15,184 bases of DNA, from NCBI GenBank assembly GCA_964454795.1, contig CAYVUM010000081.1, positions 1 through 15,184 on the forward strand, written 5' to 3'. Source of the DNA: CAYVUM01 sp964454795 (GTDB lineage Bacteria > Pseudomonadota > Alphaproteobacteria > Rhodospirillales > Defluviicoccaceae). Every line of letters begins with the position of its first letter. The stretch's first letter is position 1. Below the pieces are notes generated by a model, which saw only the letters and a program-made list of their open reading frames with translations, was not told the DNA's origin and searched no databases. A program made the translations under genes and the position numbers. Shown here piece after piece: positions 15,045-15,184 of this stretch.

Positions 15045-15184
15045 TCAGCGCAGCCAGGAGTTCACGAGCGACTCATGCTCGTCCATCCATTGCAGCGCCG
15101 CGTCTTCCTTCGCGGAGGTTGTCCGCATCGCGCTAGAGCGGGTCGCCTCCCAATAGGATCGCTCCGCGATGCTATTGGGAGGCG
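15045..15184 (-). CDS. C-terminal fragment, possibly betaine-type ABC substrate-binding protein
   Basis: A minus-strand frame is open from the window edge to the TGA at 15045-15047. It ends in SAKEDAALQWMDEHESLVN followed by SWLR, which resembles the last helix of glycine betaine/choline ABC binding proteins (A-x-x-W-x-x-x-N/H-x-x-x-V-x-x-W-L). It converges on apbE with a 38-bp gap. The upstream part of the visible frame is encoded by the 41-bp palindrome at the edge, so the gene may be interrupted there, leaving a remnant, or it may read through the repeat. The assignment rests on about 25 residues and is tentative. Confidence 0.45.
   Translation of the reverse strand, partial: PPNSIAERSYWEATRSSAMRTTSAKEDAALQWMDEHESLVNSWLR
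15144..15184. repeat. 41-bp near-perfect palindrome at the window edge
   Basis: Outer arms CGCCTCCCAATAG and CTATTGGGAGGCG match perfectly over 13 bp. After one mismatch, inner arms ATCGC and GCGAT pair around a TCC loop. It is preceded by GCTAGAGCGG. Intergenic hairpin repeats beginning near CTAGAGCG are familiar in several alphaproteobacterial genomes, which suggests a dispersed repeat; an end-of-contig artefact is also possible. Confidence 0.7.

Noticed and set aside
1..15184. tRNA, rRNA, CRISPR array, transposase or integrase genes
   Set aside because: None was recognised on either strand by reading; no regular spacer-repeat array, no cloverleaf and no transposase motif was seen.

Overview
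The window looks like chromosomal DNA of a GC-rich proteobacterium, most likely an alphaproteobacterium. The basis is the high GC content, the Rieske / cytochrome b / cytochrome c1 gene order, and the kind of quinoprotein alcohol-oxidation cluster present. I cannot name a genus from the sequence alone. Almost all genes encode exported or membrane redox proteins, and together they form a periplasmic alcohol-oxidation locus.

Left part (1-5075). At the edge is the first 18 codons of a minus-strand 4Fe-4S ferredoxin-type protein. Next are two minus-strand secreted small proteins that overlap by 4 bp; one has a cupredoxin-like fold without copper ligands, and the other appears to begin at CTG. Reading away from them is a plus-strand set: a PQQ-associated ABC-type substrate-binding protein (1187-2413), a YVTN beta-propeller protein (2436-3407), an ABC ATPase (3502-4272) and an ABC-2 permease (4269-5075). 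This combination is the transporter module usually found beside PQQ alcohol dehydrogenases (the ped-type cluster).

Middle (5319-8064, minus strand). This is a complete cytochrome bc1 operon: Rieske protein, cytochrome b (GTG start) and cytochrome c1. It converges on the ABC permease across a 243-bp structured spacer, and diverges from the dehydrogenase operon across a 483-bp shared regulatory region.

Right part (8548-15006, plus strand). In order: cytochrome c-550 PedF, a PQQ-dependent alcohol dehydrogenase whose active site carries the extra aspartate typical of lanthanide-dependent enzymes, a second class I cytochrome c, a Sel1-repeat protein, a NosR-like membrane flavo-iron-sulfur protein, and an ApbE flavin transferase. 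The last three overlap by 4 bp at each junction. There is no nitrous oxide reductase gene nearby, so the NosR/ApbE pair appears to have been recruited to alcohol oxidation. This is the most interesting feature of the window.

Right edge (15045-15184). The C-terminal end of a minus-strand gene, possibly a betaine-type ABC binding protein, runs into a 41-bp near-perfect palindrome ending exactly at the last base.

Working model (inference): alcohol is oxidised in the periplasm by the quinoprotein, electrons pass to the c-type cytochromes, and the NosR-like flavo-FeS protein and bc1 complex link this pool to quinones. The ABC module may handle substrate, product or cofactor traffic.
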